Positions 51,052 through 60,576 of a DNA stretch of 64,000 nucleotides are shown here, in pieces. A model generated the notes under the pieces. The model had not been told where the DNA came from and did not search any database. It saw only the letters and a list, made by a program, of their open reading frames with translations. The stretch comes from an uncultured Pseudomonadota bacterium (GTDB taxonomy: Bacteria; Pseudomonadota; Alphaproteobacteria; Rs-D84), in the NCBI GenBank assembly GCA_902774285.1, contig CACYHO010000002.1, positions 111,498-175,497 of the forward strand, in the 5' to 3' direction. The stretch's first letter is position 1. Each line of letters opens with the position of its first letter. Position numbers and translations under genes: made by a program.

Positions 51052-51750
51052 ATGAAATTTATTGTTGGCAACTGGAAAATGAATGGAAATATGGAAAACA
51101 AAGAAGCCTTGTTGAAATCATTAAAGAATCTGCGCACCAACAATAAAGTGATTTTGTGTCTGCCGTTCACCCTGCTTTACGGCAATAATTACGGGACTAT
51201 AATTGGCGCCCAAGATATCAGCGAACATGATAATGGTGCATATACTGGGGACATTTCCGGACAAATGTTAAAAGATGCCGATGTTAAATATGTTATTGTC
51301 GGGCACAGTGAAAGACGCGCCAACCATAACGAAACCAACGCGATTGTAAAAGCAAAAGCCACCGCAGCCATCAAAAACGGAATTATTCCTATTATTTGTA
51401 TTGGCGAAAATGCCACAGAAAAAAATTCTGGCCGCACAATGAGTGTTATTAAAAAGATGTTATTGGAAAGCGTTCCGGCAAAGGGTGAATATATCATTGC
51501 ATATGAACCACGGTGGGCAATTGGTTCTGGAAAAACACCAACAAACGAAGAAATCGCCACCGCATTTGAAACCATTATGAAGGCGCTGCACGGTATTAAA
51601 CGCGAAAATGTCGCCCTGCTTTACGGTGGCAGCGTTAACGCCAAGAACGCGGCACAAATCGCATCAATAAAAAATGTTGATGGATTATTGGTTGGTGGCG
51701 CGTCCTTGAAAAGTGATACTTTTTTACCTATAATAAAATCAATCGATTAA
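51052..51750 (+). CDS. tpiA: Triosephosphate isomerase
   Basis: TIM interconverts dihydroxyacetone phosphate and glyceraldehyde 3-phosphate. 232 aa with the catalytic Lys in VGNWKMNGN, His in VIVGHSERR, Glu in AYEPRWAIGSGKT (including the flexible loop 6) and phosphate-binding LYGGSVNAKNA. AAAGGAAAAAG precedes the ATG. Divergent from ppiD and followed 29 bp later by grpE. Confidence 0.96.
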   Translation: MKFIVGNWKMNGNMENKEALLKSLKNLRTNNKVILCLPFTLLYGNNYGTIIGAQDISEHDNGAYTGDISGQMLKDADVKYVIVGHSERRANHNETNAIVKAKATAAIKNGIIPIICIGENATEKNSGRTMSVIKKMLLESVPAKGEYIIAYEPRWAIGSGKTPTNEEIATAFETIMKALHGIKRENVALLYGGSVNAKNAAQIASIKNVDGLLVGGASLKSDTFLPIIKSID

Positions 51751-51779
51751 ATATATAATAAGAAAAAAGTGGTTAAATT

Positions 51780-52295
51780 ATGGCAAACGAAGAAAAAAAA
51801 GAAGTAGAAATTGAAACTGTATCTGTAGATGAAGCCCCGACGGTATCATCCGATAAACAAACCGAAATTATTGAACAATTAAATGGCAAAATTGCAGAAT
51901 TAAATGATAAATATTTACGGGTCGCGGCTGAATTAGAAAACACACGTCGTCGCGCATCGTTGGATATTGAATCTGTATCACGCAATCGTGCGATGGGTGT
52001 TGCAGAAAAAATATTGCCGGTAATGGATGCAATTAATGCAGCATTGACCCACAGTCCAGATGACGAAGGAATAAAAACAATGAAACGCGCAATGCAAAAT
52101 GCATTTGCACAAATTGGAATTGTAAAAATAGAATCTGTTGGCGAAATGTTGAACCCACAATTCCATAACGCAATTCAAATGGTTGATAAACCAGACGAAA
52201 AAACACCAACAAATACAATTATCAGCGAATTACAACCGGGATATATGTTCGGCGATACAGTCCTGCGTCCCGCAATGGTTGTTGTATCAAAATAA
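51780..52295 (+). CDS. grpE: Nucleotide exchange factor GrpE
   Basis: GrpE releases ADP from DnaK. 171 aa: an acidic N-terminus, a long coiled coil (IIEQLNGKIAELNDKYLRVAAELENTRRRA), and the beta domain with GVVKIESVGEMLNPQFHNA-type sequence and ELQPGYMFGDTVLRPAMVVV. dnaK and dnaJ are not in the window. Ends at a strong terminator. Confidence 0.95.
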   Translation: MANEEKKEVEIETVSVDEAPTVSSDKQTEIIEQLNGKIAELNDKYLRVAAELENTRRRASLDIESVSRNRAMGVAEKILPVMDAINAALTHSPDDEGIKTMKRAMQNAFAQIGIVKIESVGEMLNPQFHNAIQMVDKPDEKTPTNTIISELQPGYMFGDTVLRPAMVVVSK

Positions 52296-52322
52296 AAACC
52301 GCCCAAACGGGCGGTTTTTTTA
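52294..52322. terminator. Bidirectional terminator after grpE
   Basis: AAAACCGCCC/GGGCGGTTTT stem with an AAAC loop and T-run. Confidence 0.85.
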
Positions 52323-52324
52323 TT

Positions 52325-52759
52325 TTATTTTTGTTTATCCAATGGTGATAACCAACGATTACGTGTTCTTTGATGTTCTTTATATATTTGTAGAATTTTA
52401 TCTTTATTTTTTCTGATTCTTTTTATCAAACTGCTTTCTTGGTCAACAATGTGTTCGGGATGTGATTCAAAATATTTCTTACAATCATATGCGACACGAA
52501 CAGCACGATGTACCAAATCATGATTTTCTATTTTCTGTAAAATCTTTGGATGTGATGCAATTATATAAGACACTTCAAAATTTGGTCTTTGTTCATCATT
52601 TATTTCATTAAAACTTTGATTAACACGCAACGTTCCGACATTTTGCAATATTATTTCTATTTGTGTTTCGCCGAAATCAAAATCAACAACAGACACCAAT
52701 GCGTTTTTATACCCCGCATTTATCAAATCTAAGAATAATAATAATTGTTTATCGTCCAT
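52325..52759 (-). CDS. Hypothetical cytoplasmic protein with operator-like palindrome upstream
   Basis: 144 aa from the ATG at 52759 (MDDKQLLLFLDL). It is hydrophilic, with no signal peptide. The first half is alpha/beta, the second helical and strongly basic (SSLIKRIRKNKDKILQIYKEHQRTRNRW), which could contact nucleic acid. A perfect 8-bp inverted repeat lies 8 bp before the start. No family recognised, and autoregulation is only a suggestion. Confidence 0.55.
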   Translation of the reverse strand: MDDKQLLLFLDLINAGYKNALVSVVDFDFGETQIEIILQNVGTLRVNQSFNEINDEQRPNFEVSYIIASHPKILQKIENHDLVHRAVRVAYDCKKYFESHPEHIVDQESSLIKRIRKNKDKILQIYKEHQRTRNRWLSPLDKQK

Positions 52760-52766
52760 ATTAAAA

Positions 52767-52796
52767 GTGTTAACCTTTGTCCACAAAAGTTAACAC
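52767..52796. promoter_or_regulatory. Operator-like palindrome GTGTTAAC-N14-GTTAACAC
   Basis: The perfect 8-bp arms at 52767-52774 and 52789-52796 lie immediately upstream of the 52325-52759 gene, where a regulator could block its transcription. Confidence 0.5.
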
Positions 52797-52821
52797 ATTT
52801 GTATTTTTTGTCAAGAACCAT

Positions 52822-53904
52822 TTAATCTATGGCCGCATCTATCATTGGGCGCGTTTTGACTTCGTCCAATGGATGCTTTTGATATGATATTGATGAAAAA
52901 TCAATATTGTTCAAATCAAATTTGCGAATTATCGGATTATACATTGTTGTATAATACAATTTATTGTTCATTGTATCTGCCACCGAAGTCCATTGTGTTG
53001 CAGATGGAATATTTGGAATTTTTGTTTTATCTGTAAATTGAACACCAATTGGAATCGTCATTGCTTCCAATATAACAAAGGCTTGATTAACCGCTTGTTG
53101 CGCATTTTCAAATATTGGTGCAGATGTTTGATAAAAAGCAGCCCGGACAAATCGTGATGGCGGCGTATAATCGCCAGGCAATCCCAACAGACCAGAACCG
53201 TGTTCTATGGGTTCCAATGTGATATCACCAAATTTGTGTGCCGCGGCTGTTCCAGGATGCAAATTTATATAATTATTTAGATTTGTAATATGCCAAGGAT
53301 AACCCGGTGCATTGGTCAGAACACCCAATTTATTTTCGTAAACCATTGGTATGCCGTTAACATATTCTATGACGATTTGGCGACCGTATTTATCAGCCAC
53401 GCGCCAATGTAAATTTTCTGCGCGCGCATCTGTGGAAACAACACTGACTGTGCTTAACGCCGCAATTACATCTTCGACAGTTTCAAAATTGCCCAATACC
53501 CATGCGACAAATTCTGTATCTGAAAGCGTCATATCTTTATCTGCCGCATCATATTTTGGGTACGATCCATATTTTGGAAAATAGAACAAACCGGCAGACA
53601 GCCCTGCTTCGTTTAAACCTTCGATAACATAATCTTCGGATGCCAAACCGACATAGCCGTAAAATGCGGTGTATTTCAAACCATTTCTTGTTCCGTCTGG
53701 CAACATAGATTGTTTTGTATAACCCTGGGGCACGATTAAGTAATCACTTGGGCTTTCGCCATTTGACCATTCAACTGTGCGCGCAACAATGTTTGCACCA
53801 TCGGCGGATGTTAATGAAATTCCTGTACAGGAATTGGCTTGGGTATGAATGCCAACAATCGCCAGCATCATAATAAATAAAGAGTTTAATTTTTTCGTTT
53901 TCAT
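52822..53904 (-). CDS. Choloylglycine hydrolase family enzyme (bile salt hydrolase/penicillin acylase type)
   Basis: 360 aa from the ATG at 53904; the longer frame crosses the upstream terminator. A signal peptide (LFIMMLAIVGIHTQANS) is followed directly by CTGISL, so cleavage exposes the N-terminal Cys nucleophile of this Ntn-hydrolase family. Other family positions are ARTVEWS, GLNEAGLSAGLF, the LTNAPGYPWHI loop and SRFVRAAFY (the conserved Arg). It hydrolyses a linear amide such as a conjugated bile salt, N-acyl homoserine lactone or penicillin V. The substrate is not decided by sequence. The signal peptide predicts periplasmic action. Confidence 0.85.
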   Translation of the reverse strand: MKTKKLNSLFIMMLAIVGIHTQANSCTGISLTSADGANIVARTVEWSNGESPSDYLIVPQGYTKQSMLPDGTRNGLKYTAFYGYVGLASEDYVIEGLNEAGLSAGLFYFPKYGSYPKYDAADKDMTLSDTEFVAWVLGNFETVEDVIAALSTVSVVSTDARAENLHWRVADKYGRQIVIEYVNGIPMVYENKLGVLTNAPGYPWHITNLNNYINLHPGTAAAHKFGDITLEPIEHGSGLLGLPGDYTPPSRFVRAAFYQTSAPIFENAQQAVNQAFVILEAMTIPIGVQFTDKTKIPNIPSATQWTSVADTMNNKLYYTTMYNPIIRKFDLNNIDFSSISYQKHPLDEVKTRPMIDAAID

Positions 53905-53958
53905 GTTTCTTATTTTTTCACATAAAAAACACAAAAACCATAAGAACGTATTCCAAAC

Positions 53959-53986
53959 AAAAACCGCCAAAATCGGCGGTTTTTTT
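53959..53986 (-). terminator. Terminator after the autotransporter gene
   Basis: AAACCGCC/GGCGGTTT stem with an AAAATC loop, followed on the minus strand by T-rich sequence 10 bp past the stop. Confidence 0.8.
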
Positions 53987-53995
53987 TTAATACGA

Positions 53996-56900
53996 TTATA
54001 TACCAAGTCTGTGATGAATCTTGAACATTAATATAGATTCATTTCCAAACGCGTTTGTATTACCAGGATTTACACGATATATAAACCCAAAGCCAGCATC
54101 TGTAAATTCACCCAATGATTTTTTATAAGAACCAGAAAATCTTAATTCACGTTTTTGTGCAGCCAAATCAATGTATTCTGTGTGTGGATTTTCTGCGACA
54201 ACATTATATTGACCGTCATTTTCAACAACAGACAAAGTTGCATAATCATAACCCATCTTTCCATCAACGACCGCCAAAGGCATTGCGGCAGTAAAATTAA
54301 ATCCGTACAAATCTGCACCAACGGCAAACGCATTCGATTTGATATTTGACAATTCAGAAATGATGCCATTGCCAACATTTGCTTCTGTATCAGCAAACGT
54401 TGCACGCATTGATAAATTTACTTTTTCAAATGGTTTATAATTCGCGACCATATCAACATATTGTGTGTCCGCACCATTCAAAGATAACAAGCCATCACTT
54501 ATTGAACCCAATACAGTGTTTGTTTCGTTCATGTTACCAAACGATACAGCCATATTAAATTTATCTTTATTATATGCAAAATCTATTGCACCACCATTTG
54601 CAAAACCAAGACGACCTGGTTCAAATTGTAATGTTACAACAGGATCATTTTCCAATAAATTTTCATCTGTTATCGTTCCAGAAAACGCATGCGCACCAAA
54701 TGCGAAATTACCAGATTTATATTTCGCACCACTTGATACACTGTTTGAAACCAAAGATAAAACGCCATTTGCACGACCATTGAATCTTGATTCACCATCT
54801 GTTAAATAACGTTGATAGCCGGCATCCAAATCATATTTTTCATTACTGAATGAAACCTGTAAATTATCCAAACCATTAAAGTTATCATAATATGCACGTG
54901 GTGACATAGACATATTAAATGCCATATTACAAATCTTATTGGAACGCTTATTTGTTGAATCAACACTGAATTCTGCCAAGACATCGCCCATATAAAGACC
55001 ACGACGCAAATCATTATTCAACGAAATCTCACTGTTCCAAACACGTGGCAAAGATACAGAACCATCTGCACTTTCAATAACATCAAAGAAAGAAGTTCTT
55101 ATTATACCTTTTCCATTTAACACCGTCGAAGCACGTGGATTTGTTGTAGACGATGTTACAACCGTTCCCCAAAACGCATTACCATCTGATGAAATAATTT
55201 TCTTTTTCTCTTTATCTGCTGCAGAATAAAAATAAATATTTGTTCCTGGCCTTGTTGCACGTTCCAAATTTATCATACCAAAACCAAATGCCGTCTTGAA
55301 ATTTTGTAAATATTGATCGTCAGAAGTTTCAAGATTACTTGGCAAACTATATTTTGCTTGCAAGAAAGAAGTTATATTATCATAACCGGCCTCTTTCAAA
55401 GCAGCCGCATTTAAATATGGACCGTCTGCAGACAAAGCCAACAACAAGAATATCTGATCAGGTGTCATATAATTAAATGCACTTTTAACCAGCGCAACAG
55501 AACCAGCCATTGCCGCAGTTGCTTCCATATCTGTTGTTCCAGGTGCAGCAAAACACCATGGGTTCATTGCACCACCATTACCCGTTCCCGTCAACCCGCA
55601 CATACGCGAAGTATATGTTGTACTGGTATCATTTGTATCTGTCCATGTCGCCAGTTCTAATTTTCCAGCCCCAGAAGTATTATATTCATCAATGGTTACA
55701 TCTGCGGTCCCTGTTGTACTGTTTGGTTTAACAGCTACAACCGTGGCAAAAAAGTTTTGTAAATTATTATAAACAACTGGTGCAAAATTTTCAAAAGTTG
55801 CTTCCTGGGCAACCAAAGATTTTCCTTCACCAATACCAAACAAACTGCGTCCAGCAGGATTTATCAATAATTGCTTTTGATAATTCCCCAAATATGTAAA
55901 GGCATTATTTGCATCTTGTCCTGGGGTATTAACAGTCGTATCGTCGGCGGTATCCAAATTGTAATAATTGTTTATCAAACCAAGATATGTACTTATTTTC
56001 AAAGCATCAGTTGAAGCCAGATCATACAAAACTTTTGCACCGCCCACAGTCGCGTAACTTAAAGAAGACGAAGATGAAGTCAAAGCCAAATTTGCAACAA
56101 CATTTGTCACATATTCCCCAGAATCTTGCAGTCTTAATGCACTATCTATCGCCGCATAATTTTTGTAATCAGGCATCACCTGTGTCAAAGTTAAAGTATT
56201 TTCAGATTCCATAGTGTAAACCTGATTAATAAAGCCATTTGCATTAGAATCTATGTATAATTGATCGCCCTGAATATAACCATGATAGGTCTGCTGATTA
56301 GTACCAGATCCCGCAACTGCAACAAAATTGCCATCAGATACAGATTGTATTGTAAGCGTCTTGCCAAACAATACCAAAGTATCTCCGGCTGCTAATGATG
56401 TTCCGGCCATAGTATAAGAACCGCCTGTAACAACATCATACGAAGAAGGCGTCGTCCAACCATGATTTGTCCCTGTTTTATAAACAGTTAATTGACCATT
56501 TGGAATAAAACCATAAAAATCAGCAGAGGCAAGTTCATCGCCTTCCCAACCAGCAATTATTTTTGCTAATTTAGTGTCTTCGTCTGTTGCGCCATCAAAT
56601 ACCGTTCCTGCGCCAGTCAAATCAAATGCAGCAATTTCATCAGCTGTTGCTTCCGAACCATAATTGTAATATTTATGTGATAATTTAGTAGCGTCTTTTG
56701 TTTTTTGTATACAATCATCGGTATCGCCGGACGCACAAGCAGCCTGAACAATACTTATCTGTGACGAATCAACCCATGGTATTACTTTATCTGCGGCACT
56801 GCCGGTTGGATTAACACCAGAACCTGTTATCATTGCCACATTAACAGGTTTCCCCCCACCAGGAACACCACCTTCTGGATAATAGCCAAATGATGATAAG

Positions 56901-57646
56901 TCAAAAGGACTTAAATCGCTTGCAACTCTTATTGTAGACATTCCAAGATATCCGCGAGCAAATGCATCATACGCACGCGCAACCATTAAATAATTAAAAG
57001 TATCTTGTTCGGAAGTATCTGACATATAAGCAAAATCATCACTGTTTTCCCAAAAATCATAATCTGGGGTACAAGATGTTCCAGAACACGATGGACCATA
57101 AGGCAAATTTTGCGAAAACAAAGTAGTTAACGATGTTGTAGAACCCCCGCCACCACCGCCACCGGAATGCGAACCACCAGACGAAGAAGAACCATTATTA
57201 TTTTTTGCATCAAACGCATCTGTTAACAACGCAACCCCACCAATCACAGCAGCCACACCAACAGCAGACAACAACAACACATGTGAAGAAGACAAACCAC
57301 TGAAAAATCCGCTTTCTTCACCTTGGACAGCCATACGTTTTTTCTGTCTGTAATTTTTTATTTGGCGATCGCAATTTGATGCATCGGCGCCATACATCTG
57401 TAAAACCTGAACAGCGCGCGTATCGTTATTCATAACCGCAGTACATACCAAAGACAAACCTGTTGAATCAGTGTAATTTATATCCGCGCCACGATTGATT
57501 AAAACCTGAACAGTTTGTATATCACCACGACGCGCAGCGGACAATAATTGTGATGCATTTTGGAAATCAGACGAAGCCGCAAAAGACACACACGGAAATA
57601 AAAACGCTAAAATTCCCAAAAATCTAATAAATTTCATGATCGCCAT
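53996..57646 (-). CDS. Autotransporter with ankyrin repeats and a degenerate subtilase-like passenger
   Basis: 1216 aa. Signal peptide (1-23), two ankyrin repeats (about 30-90), a hydrophobic helix (about 122-141), a Gly/Ser linker (150-172), a long passenger and a C-terminal autotransporter barrel (about 930-1216). The passenger keeps the landmarks of S8 autotransporters: a CG...NPWCFAAPG segment (683-702), AAMAGSVALV (711-720) and FGFGMINLERATRP. The catalytic Asp position reads VAMITGSG (270-276), the His motif is replaced near 357-366, and no GTSxAAP Ser box remains. It is thus probably a binding protein, not a protease. A second in-frame ATG at 57637 is equally possible. Confidence 0.8.
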   Translation of the reverse strand: MAIMKFIRFLGILAFLFPCVSFAASSDFQNASQLLSAARRGDIQTVQVLINRGADINYTDSTGLSLVCTAVMNNDTRAVQVLQMYGADASNCDRQIKNYRQKKRMAVQGEESGFFSGLSSSHVLLLSAVGVAAVIGGVALLTDAFDAKNNNGSSSSGGSHSGGGGGGGSTTSLTTLFSQNLPYGPSCSGTSCTPDYDFWENSDDFAYMSDTSEQDTFNYLMVARAYDAFARGYLGMSTIRVASDLSPFDLSSFGYYPEGGVPGGGKPVNVAMITGSGVNPTGSAADKVIPWVDSSQISIVQAACASGDTDDCIQKTKDATKLSHKYYNYGSEATADEIAAFDLTGAGTVFDGATDEDTKLAKIIAGWEGDELASADFYGFIPNGQLTVYKTGTNHGWTTPSSYDVVTGGSYTMAGTSLAAGDTLVLFGKTLTIQSVSDGNFVAVAGSGTNQQTYHGYIQGDQLYIDSNANGFINQVYTMESENTLTLTQVMPDYKNYAAIDSALRLQDSGEYVTNVVANLALTSSSSSLSYATVGGAKVLYDLASTDALKISTYLGLINNYYNLDTADDTTVNTPGQDANNAFTYLGNYQKQLLINPAGRSLFGIGEGKSLVAQEATFENFAPVVYNNLQNFFATVVAVKPNSTTGTADVTIDEYNTSGAGKLELATWTDTNDTSTTYTSRMCGLTGTGNGGAMNPWCFAAPGTTDMEATAAMAGSVALVKSAFNYMTPDQIFLLLALSADGPYLNAAALKEAGYDNITSFLQAKYSLPSNLETSDDQYLQNFKTAFGFGMINLERATRPGTNIYFYSAADKEKKKIISSDGNAFWGTVVTSSTTNPRASTVLNGKGIIRTSFFDVIESADGSVSLPRVWNSEISLNNDLRRGLYMGDVLAEFSVDSTNKRSNKICNMAFNMSMSPRAYYDNFNGLDNLQVSFSNEKYDLDAGYQRYLTDGESRFNGRANGVLSLVSNSVSSGAKYKSGNFAFGAHAFSGTITDENLLENDPVVTLQFEPGRLGFANGGAIDFAYNKDKFNMAVSFGNMNETNTVLGSISDGLLSLNGADTQYVDMVANYKPFEKVNLSMRATFADTEANVGNGIISELSNIKSNAFAVGADLYGFNFTAAMPLAVVDGKMGYDYATLSVVENDGQYNVVAENPHTEYIDLAAQKRELRFSGSYKKSLGEFTDAGFGFIYRVNPGNTNAFGNESILMFKIHHRLGI

Positions 57647-57724
57647 TCTCTCTTCCCAGAAAGTTTATCACAAAACACAACACTGTGTCCAGAATTTTTA
57701 CTTATATATAATAGTATTTTTTCT

Positions 57725-57753
57725 TTGATTTGATTCTTGGTTTTTGATATACT
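57725..57753 (+). promoter_or_regulatory. Promoter of the Cys-rich exported protein operon
   Basis: TTGATT (57725-57730), a 17-bp spacer and TATACT (57748-57753) precede the first gene, whose AGAGAGG ribosome-binding site follows. Confidence 0.6.
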
Positions 57754-57769
57754 GTCCGAAAGAGAGGAA

Positions 57770-58633
57770 ATGAGAGTTCGCGATTTATTTTTTTTCGTAC
57801 TTGTATTGTTGTGCCCTACTTTTGTGTACGGCGCCTGTTCTGTTGCTAATTTAACACGATGTCTTGATTCAGTATGTGCGGTAAACATTGGCGCAAATCC
57901 TGCGGCACGTTGTCAATATTGTGGATCTGCATCTGCGGGTGAGCCGACTAAGTCAACAGCAATGAAAAGTATTTCTGCCGGGGCATCTGCAAAATATACA
58001 ATTTCAGACAAAGAATTAAAAAAGGCACCGTCTGATCCTGGCGAAAGATATGTTTGGGGAACCAAATTATGTTTAGAAAAAGTTTCTGGCTGTACCCCAG
58101 ATGATGTTGAAGAAAATTATGATAAATTGATTGAACAATCTTGCACCGCTGCTGGCATTGCCGCAGATTTTTCAGTTTTGGCGAAAAAAGCAAACGAAAA
58201 GAAAACGCAAAGCACTTGTTCAGCTGAAATTGAAGCATGTGTAATTGATTCAAAACGTTGCTTGGCTGATTACAGAAATTGCGAATCGGACGCTGACTTT
58301 GATAAATACTTTTCTGAATGTGGTGTATTGTCGACAGGATGCGAAGAATTTTTAGCAAACATTCGTACTGATTTATCATCATCACGCAAAACAATATTTG
58401 CGAATGCGAAAAAATTATTACAAAACATAGTTGCGTCATATAAATCTGCACGCGAACAAAAATTATCAGAAGCACAAAAATCATGCAAAAACAATTCTGC
58501 AAAAACAGATTGTATTGAACGTGTTTGCAAAAGCAATATGAAAAACAAATGCGCAATTGGTTCAGAACACGAAAAGACTGTTGCGGAACAATTGTGTAAG
58601 TTCTATGATATCGCATGTGAAAGGTTGAAATAG
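57770..58633 (+). CDS. Exported Cys-rich protein, first gene of a three-gene operon
   Basis: 287 aa from the ATG at 57770 (AGAGGA upstream). Signal peptide LFFFVLVLLCPTFVYG-AC. The mature protein has about 20 cysteines: an N-terminal cluster (CSVANLTRCLDSVCAVN...CQYC) and later helical segments with paired Cys (CSAEIEACVIDSKRCLADYRNC). The C-x(3-4)-C spacing resembles that in the proteins at 58636 and 41262. No enzyme motif. It ends 2 bp before the next gene. Confidence 0.7.
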   Translation: MRVRDLFFFVLVLLCPTFVYGACSVANLTRCLDSVCAVNIGANPAARCQYCGSASAGEPTKSTAMKSISAGASAKYTISDKELKKAPSDPGERYVWGTKLCLEKVSGCTPDDVEENYDKLIEQSCTAAGIAADFSVLAKKANEKKTQSTCSAEIEACVIDSKRCLADYRNCESDADFDKYFSECGVLSTGCEEFLANIRTDLSSSRKTIFANAKKLLQNIVASYKSAREQKLSEAQKSCKNNSAKTDCIERVCKSNMKNKCAIGSEHEKTVAEQLCKFYDIACERLK

Positions 58634-58635
58634 GA

Positions 58636-60576
58636 ATGATAAAGAACAACAGATTTTTTATCGCGACTTTATCCATGATAATGGCAATGTGTTGTGCACA
58701 CATTGACAACGCGAATGCTGTGGCACGTGTTTCTGTGCGCGGACAAACGGCGACAGGTCGTAAATCTATAGCGGCCACAACAAATGTTGTTCAACCAAAA
58801 GTTGTCCAAGAAGAAGTCAAAGAAATTGAAGAAGAACAAGAATTTATCATTTCGAATAAATCTGATGATTTTGAAAAAGCGATAACATCTGTCCTTGGTT
58901 CTGCCGGCGAAGACAATTCATTCGCAGAACAAATTCGTAAACAACGTGCGGCATTGGCTGCATCGGAAGCAAACGATTTGGCAAAATCTGCCCAGAAAAA
59001 AGCATTGGCAAATAACAGCAATTCTTGCGACAGTGCTTTGCGTAAATGTATGCAAACAAAATGCGGTAACGGCTTTACAAAATGTGCGTTGGATGGCGAC
59101 ACAGTATTTGGCGACAAATTAAACGCATGTCGTCGCGATACATCATGTACATCGGAAGAATTCAATTTGTTTGTTACAGAAATAAAAGCCGATCGTGATT
59201 TAAATGTCCGCTTGGGTTCTTATGATGATGTTATATTTTGTGGGAACCAATATAACGCGTGCATTTTGAATGAATGTGGCACAACATATAATAAGTGTTT
59301 GGGCAAAGCGCAAGCTGATGCGGCAATTGAAAAGTGCGCAACAATTGAAAAAGAATGTAAAGAAGCAGATTCTGGATTGTCTGCACGTTTTGGCACTGCG
59401 ATTGGTAAATTACGTGAAAGCGCGGAAAAAGATGTCAAGAAAGACGAAGAACGCATGTATAAATTGCGTGATTTAATGTCTGAATCATGTACAAACTTGG
59501 GCGCAATGTTCGATGAACGGACATTTGATTGTGTTTACACTGTGAATTTCTTTGCAGGTGAAAATCAACAGAACCCAACCGCGTCACGCAAACGTTATGC
59601 CGGCGACACATTTGTATGTATGCAAGAATGGTTTGGTATAAACGCAACAACATTCAAAGAAAACGCATATCGTGAAACACGTGCGCAAACTGCGGCATCT
59701 TCCGCTATGTTGGGAAGTGGCGTTGGAACCGCAACTGGTTTAATTGCATCGGGTGCAATTAATCGTGCATTGGATACCCAAAAGGCAAAGAAAGAATTAA
59801 AGACAGAATGTGAAAGCCAAGAAGGTATGACATTTAAAAATGGCGAATGTGTTAAAGACGACACAACAACAAAAGATACCAAAACTCATAAAGATGGTGC
59901 TGTTTGCACGGCCAAAAATGCGACAATGGCTAAATATCAAAATAATGTGTGCAAAGTTGAAACTTGTCTTGTTGGATACAAAAAGAACTCAGATGAAACA
60001 GAATGTATAAAGAAAACGGCCGAAGATAAAGACAACGAAAGAGCAGAAAAACATCCACAAGGAACCCCATGTTCAACGGTTGTTGGCAGAGGAGAAGGAC
60101 AATATGATGACAAGGGCAAATGTGAGTTAACAAAATGTAACGCTGTAAATTACGTGATAAACCCCAAAAATAATCACGAATGCATACTGGATCCAAATAC
60201 GAACATAAATCAAAAAGTAGAAAACAGTAACAAGGCTATTGCTGACAGTGCAGCAAAAACAAAAACCAAGATACAGGAAAGTGTTGCAAAAACTAATGAA
60301 AAAGTAACGACCAGTGTACACAACACCAAAGACAAACTAGAAAAAAGCTTAGAAAACACTAAAACCAAACTTGAAAACGATAAAAATTTGCAGTTAAAAG
60401 GTATGGCTTGCACCACACGTATAAAAGGCGCAGCATATGCGGTATGGGAAGATAACGAAGGTAAAAAATGTAAATTGGTATCTTGCGATCCGTTAAAATA
60501 CACCAAAAGCGAAGATGGCACAAGCTGTGTCTTAAAAGCCGACAAATTAGCACCAGGTGGTAACAATAATAAATGA
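58636..60576 (+). CDS. Exported Cys-rich protein with coiled coil, second gene of the operon
   Basis: 646 aa. A signal peptide (FFIATLSMIMAMCCAHIDNANA) is followed by a charged region, helical Cys pairs (CDSALRKCMQTKCGNGFTKC and CGNQYNACILNECGTTYNKC, clearly repeated), a Gly/Ala hydrophobic stretch (SAMLGSGVGTATGLIASG) and three Cys modules of the form C...C-x(2-3)-C-x(3)-Y...C (about 420-525 and 600-635). A Lys/Thr-rich coiled coil (about 535-600) lies before the last module. AGGA abuts the ATG, so translation probably couples to the upstream gene. It overlaps the next gene by 4 bp. Confidence 0.7.
   Translation: MIKNNRFFIATLSMIMAMCCAHIDNANAVARVSVRGQTATGRKSIAATTNVVQPKVVQEEVKEIEEEQEFIISNKSDDFEKAITSVLGSAGEDNSFAEQIRKQRAALAASEANDLAKSAQKKALANNSNSCDSALRKCMQTKCGNGFTKCALDGDTVFGDKLNACRRDTSCTSEEFNLFVTEIKADRDLNVRLGSYDDVIFCGNQYNACILNECGTTYNKCLGKAQADAAIEKCATIEKECKEADSGLSARFGTAIGKLRESAEKDVKKDEERMYKLRDLMSESCTNLGAMFDERTFDCVYTVNFFAGENQQNPTASRKRYAGDTFVCMQEWFGINATTFKENAYRETRAQTAASSAMLGSGVGTATGLIASGAINRALDTQKAKKELKTECESQEGMTFKNGECVKDDTTTKDTKTHKDGAVCTAKNATMAKYQNNVCKVETCLVGYKKNSDETECIKKTAEDKDNERAEKHPQGTPCSTVVGRGEGQYDDKGKCELTKCNAVNYVINPKNNHECILDPNTNINQKVENSNKAIADSAAKTKTKIQESVAKTNEKVTTSVHNTKDKLEKSLENTKTKLENDKNLQLKGMACTTRIKGAAYAVWEDNEGKKCKLVSCDPLKYTKSEDGTSCVLKADKLAPGGNNNK

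Noticed and set aside
53905..54006. Longer start for the choloylglycine hydrolase-like gene
   Set aside because: It would read through the autotransporter terminator and bury the signal peptide; the ATG at 53904 directly precedes the signal peptide.
57948..58778. 276-aa minus-strand frame opposite the Cys-rich genes
   Set aside because: It runs antisense to two well-supported exported proteins; its composition is that of a reverse-frame shadow.
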